The translations under genes were made by a program, and so were the position numbers. 64,000 bases of DNA from positions 32,019,501-32,083,500 of the forward strand of contig NC_079878.1 of assembly GCF_029227915.1 (NCBI RefSeq). Reading direction: 5' to 3'. The number at the start of each line of letters is the position of its first letter. Within the stretch, counting starts at the first letter, position 1. The stretch is from Hydractinia symbiolongicarpus (taxonomy: Eukaryota; Cnidaria; Hydrozoa; Anthoathecata; Hydractiniidae). This document shows, piece by piece, positions 60,244 through 64,000 of the stretch. Below the pieces are notes generated by a model that saw only the letters and a program-made list of their open reading frames with translations, was not told where the DNA came from and made no database searches.

Positions 60244-63200
60244 TCGTTCGGGAAATGAGTATACTCCCTGGGTACTTTCTTTGTATACTTTTGACTATAC
60301 GGGCTGAGTCCGGGATTTACGGGAAATCGCAGGTTTTCGTTTGCCGGCGATTAAACTTCTTTTATTCAGCGTCTCATCAAAAATGAAAACATTTTTGAAA
60401 ACTACAAGTCTCATGCGTTTTAGTGGTGAAAAAATAATTGAAAAATTCGTTAGGGAAATGAGTTTACTCACTGGGTACTTTCCTTATATACTTTTGACTA
60501 TACGGGCCGAGACCGGGATTTACGGGAAATTGCGGGTTTTCGTTTGCCGGCGATTAAACTTCTTTTATTCAGTGTCTCATCAAAAATGAAAACATTTTTA
60601 AAAACTACAAGTCTCATGGGCTTTAGTGGTGAAATAATAATTTAAAAAATCGTTTGGGAAATGACTTTACTCCCTGGGTACTTTCTTTGTATACTTTTGA
60701 CTATACGGGCCGAGTACGGGATTTACGGGAAATCGCGGATTTTCGTTTGCCGGCGATTAAACTTCTTTTATTCAGCGTCTCATCAAAAATGAAAACATTT
60801 TTAAAAACTACAAGTCTTATGCGTTTTAGTGGTGAAAAAATAATTTAAAAAATCGTTCTGGAAATGAGTTTACTCACAGGGTACTTTCTTTGTATACATT
60901 CGACTATACGGGCCAAGCCCGGGATTTACGGGAAATCGCGGGTTTTCGTTTTCCGGCGATTAAACCTCTTTCATTAAGCGTCTCATCAAAAATGAAAACA
61001 TTTTTGAAAACTACAAGTCTCATGCGTTTTAGTGGTGAAAAAATAATTTAAAAAATCGTTCGGGAAATGAGTTTACTCCCTGGGTACTTTCTTTGTATAC
61101 TTTTGACTATACGGGCCGAGTTTGGGATTTACGGGAAATCGCGGATTTTCGTTTGCCGGCGATTAAACTTCTTTTATTCAGCGTCCCATCAAATATGAAA
61201 ATATTTTTGAAAACTACAAGTCTCATGCGTTTAGTGGTAAAAAAATAATATAAAAAATCGTTCGGGAAATGAGTTTACTCCCTGGGTACTTTCTTTGTAT
61301 ACTTTTGACTATACGGGCCAAGCCCGGGATTTACGGGAAATCGCGGGTTTTCGTTTGCCGGCGATTAAACTTCTTTTATTCAGCGTCTCATCAAAAATGA
61401 AAACATTTTTAAAAACTACAAGTCTTATGCGTTTTAGTGGTGAAAAAATAATTTAAAAAATCGTTCTGGAAATGAGTTTTCTCCCTGGGTACTTTCTTTG
61501 TATACTTTTGACTATACGGGCCGAGTCCGGGATTTAGGGAAATCGCAGGTTTTCGTTTGCCGGCGATTAAACTGCTTTTATTCAGCGTCTCATCAAAAAT
61601 GAAAACATTTTTGAAAACTACAAGTCTCATGCGTTTTAGTGGTGAAAAAATAATTTAAAAAATCGTTCGGGAAATGAGTTTACTCCCTGTGTACTTTCTT
61701 TGTATACTTTTGACTATACGGGCCAAGCCCGGGATTTACGGGAAATCGCAGGTTTTCGTTTGCCGGCGATTAAACTTCTTTTATTCAGCGTCTCATCAAA
61801 AATGAAAACATTTTTAAAAACTACAAGTCTCACGCGTTTTAGTGGTGAAAAAGTAATTTAAAAAATCGTTCGGGAAATGAGTTTACTCCCTGGGTACTTT
61901 CTTTGTATACTTTTGACTATACGGGCCGAGTCCGGGATTTACGGGAAATCGCGGATTTTCGTTTGCTGGCGATTAAACTTCTTTTATTCAGCGTCCCATC
62001 AAATATGAAAATATTTTTGAAAACTACAAGTCTCATGCGTTTAGTGGTAAAAAAATAATATAAAAAATCGTTCGGGAAATGAGTATACTCCCTGGGTACT
62101 TTCTTTGTATACTTTTGACTATACGGGCTGAGTCCGGGATTTACGGGAAATCGCAGGTTTTCGTTTGCCGGCGATTAAACTTCTTTTATTCAGCGTCTCA
62201 TCAAAAATGAAAACATTTTTGAAAACTACAAGTCTCATGCGTTTTAGTGGTGAAAAAATAATTGAAAAATTCGTTAGGGAAATGAGTTTACTCACTGGGT
62301 ACTTTCCTTATATACTTTTGACTATACGGGCCGAGACCGGGATTTACGGGAAATTGCGGGTTTTCGTTTGCCGGCGATTAAACTTCTTTTATTCAGTGTC
62401 TCATCAAAAATGAAAACATTTTTAAAAACTACAAGTCTCATGGGCTTTAGTGGTGAAATAATAATTTAAAAAATCGTTTGGGAAATGACTTTACTCCCTG
62501 GGTACTTTCTTTGTATACTTTTGACTATACGGGCCGAGTACGGGATTTACGGGAAATCGCGGATTTTCGTTTGCCGGCGATTAAACTTCTTTTATTCAGC
62601 GTCTCATCAAAAATGAAAACATTTTTAAAAACTACAAGTCTTATGCGTTTTAGTGGTGAAAAAATAATTTAAAAAATCGTTCTGGAAATGAGTTTACTCA
62701 CAGGGTACTTTCTTTGTATACATTCGACTATACGGGCCAAGCCCGGGATTTACGGGAAATCGCGGGTTTTCGTTTTCCGGCGATTAAACCTCTTTCATTA
62801 AGCGTCTCATCAAAAATGAAAACATTTTTGAAAACTACAAGTCTCATGCGTTTTAGTGGTGAAAAAATAATTTAAAAAATCGTTCGGGAAATGAGTTTAC
62901 TCCCTGCGTACTTTCTTTGTATACTTTTGACTATACGGGCCGAGTTTGGGATTTACGGGAAATCGCGGATTTTCGTTTGCCGGCGATTAAACTTCTTTTA
63001 TTCAGCGTCCCATCAAATATGAAAATATTTTTGAAAACTACAAGTCTCATGCGTTTAGTGGTAAAAAAATAATATAAAAAATCGTTCGGGAAATGAGTTT
63101 ACTCCCTGGGTACTTTCTTTGTATACTTTTGACTATACGGGCCAAGCCCGGGATTTACGGGAAATCGCGGGTTTTCGTTTGCCGGCGATTAAACTTCTTT

Positions 63201-64000
63201 TATTCAGCGTCTCATCAAAAATGAAAACATTTTTAAAAACTACAAGTCTTATGCGTTTTAGTGGTGAAAAAATAATTTAAAAAATCGTTCTGGAAATGAG
63301 TTTTCTCCCTGGGTACTTTCTTTGTATACTTTTGACTATACGGGCCGAGTCCGGGATTTTGGGAAATCGCAGGTTTTCGTTTGCCGGCGATTAAACTGCT
63401 TTTATTCAGCGTCTCATCAAAAATGAAAACATTTTTGAAAACTACAAGTCTCATGCGTTTTAGTGGTGAAAAAATAATTGAAAAATTCGTTAGGGAAATG
63501 AGTTTACTCACTGGGTACTTTCCTTATATACTTTTGACTATACGGGCCGAGACCGGGATTTACGGGAAATTGCGGGTTTTCGTTTGCCGGCGATTAAACT
63601 TCTTTTATTCAGTGTCTCATCAAAAATGAAAACATTTTTAAAAACTACAAGTCTCATGGGCTTTAGTGGTGAAATAATAATTTAAAAAATCGTTTGGGAA
63701 ATGACTTTACTCCCTGGGTACTTTCTTTGTATACTTTTGACTATACGGGCCGAGTACGGGATTTACGGGAAATCGCGGATTTTCGTTTGCCGGCGATTAA
63801 ACTTCTTTTATTCAGCGTCTCATCAAAAATGAAAACATTTTTAAAAACTACAAGTCTTATGCGTTTTAGTGGTGAAAAAATAATTTAAAAAATCGTTCTG
63901 GAAATGAGTTTACTCACAGGGTACTTTCTTTGTATACATTCGACTATACGGGCCAAGCCCGGGATTTACGGGAAATCGCGGGTTTTCGTTTTCCGGCGAT
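60244..64000 (+). repeat. 9-monomer HOR, 1824 bp, with a shortened third copy
   Basis: Copy 1: P, Q, X, H, E, A-like, Y (61461), Z (61663), E (60244-62067). Copy 2: P, Q, X, H, E, A-like, Y (62068-63486). Copy 3: Q, X and a partial H (63487-64000). Y has TCGTTCTGG, GTTTTCTCCC and CTGCTTTTATTC and is 202 bp. In copy 2, Y runs straight into Q through AATTGAAAAATTCG, the ending of P, so Z, E and the front of P were lost. The H at 63893 is cut by the window edge. Confidence 0.86.
62474..62676 (+). repeat. Monomer class X (exemplar)
   Basis: Diagnostics: TCGTTTGGG, ATGACTTTAC, CGAGTACGGG, TCGCGGATTTTCG, CTTATGCG, AATAATTT. Copies start at 60650, 62474 and 63690, each followed by H. Related GAGTACGGG units start at 3459, 17464, 57202 and 58216, but have TCGCAGG. 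X looks like a D front joined to an E-like middle and an R-like end. Confidence 0.72.

Larger units (their letters stand above)
1..64000 (+). repeat. Tandem satellite array of a ~203-bp monomer, whole window
   Basis: I followed the unit boundary (TCG of TCGTTCGGG and its variants) from position 8 to 63893. Every step is 201, 202, 203 or 204 bp, giving 315 complete head-to-tail monomers, all on the + strand. There is no inversion, no insertion longer than 1 bp and no flanking unique sequence, so the array extends beyond both window edges. Classes differ by fixed substitutions and 1-bp indels and are arranged in several kinds of higher-order repeat. Long, one-directional, homogenised arrays with HORs are known from eukaryotic centromeric and pericentromeric heterochromatin. 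That location is an inference here, because no kinetochore-linked motif is recognised. The family is not one I can name. Several multi-kb copies are almost identical, so assembly collapse or mis-joining is possible. Confidence 0.97.

Noticed and set aside
1-64000. CRISPR array
   Set aside because: The whole 203-bp unit repeats with no variable spacers between short repeats.
1-64000. Transposon, retroelement or gene insertion in the array
   Set aside because: Every monomer boundary could be followed with steps of 201-204 bp, leaving no room for an insert.

Overview
The whole window is one uninterrupted tandem satellite array. Reading every unit boundary by hand from the TCG that opens the unit, I count 315 complete monomers (8-63892), plus 7 nt of a partial unit at the left edge and 108 nt at the right edge. 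All monomers lie in the same orientation. Hand-counted lengths are 203 bp (257 units), 202 bp (50), 201 bp (6) and 204 bp (2). No junction holds an insertion longer than 1 bp, so there is no transposon, gene, RNA gene or unique spacer. The scale, head-to-tail order and multi-level higher-order repeat (HOR) structure point to a eukaryotic chromosome, most likely centromeric or pericentromeric heterochromatin. I do not recognise the family and cannot name the organism.

The monomers fall into about 15 classes, named here A, B, C, D, N, E, F, G, H, R, P, Q, I, J and X. One monomer I counted is about 37% GC, with 12 CpG in 203 bp (observed/expected about 1.7). A CpG-rich part lies at offsets 54-130 and an A/T-tract-rich part at offsets 131-203. 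Each typical monomer carries three short inverted repeats, at offsets 40-57, 71-85 and 135-154.

Layout. 1-8126: A-B-C-D-N pentamers and hexamers, broken by an irregular E/F/Q patch. 8127-14015: a 13-monomer, 2640-bp unit in two nearly identical copies. 14016-18072: mixed, with a 6-monomer repeat. 18073-33673: three copies of a 20-monomer block rich in G, H, F, E and R, separated by spacers of 14 and 3 monomers. 33674-37323: E-P-Q-D-N-A hexamers. 37324-44422: three iterations of a D-F-E-P-Q-D-N-A core (13, 10 and 12 monomers). 44423-48684: a return to B-C-D(n)-N-A. 48685-64000: a more heterogeneous flank made of local 3-, 5- and 9-monomer HORs, a run of F, and the I and J classes.

I call no gene as real. 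Open frames recur once or twice per unit only because the unit repeats. They start at TTG rather than ATG, the unit length is not a multiple of three, and 1-bp indels are common. The array looks shaped by unequal crossover and gene conversion, which have left many chimeric monomers with mappable breakpoints.
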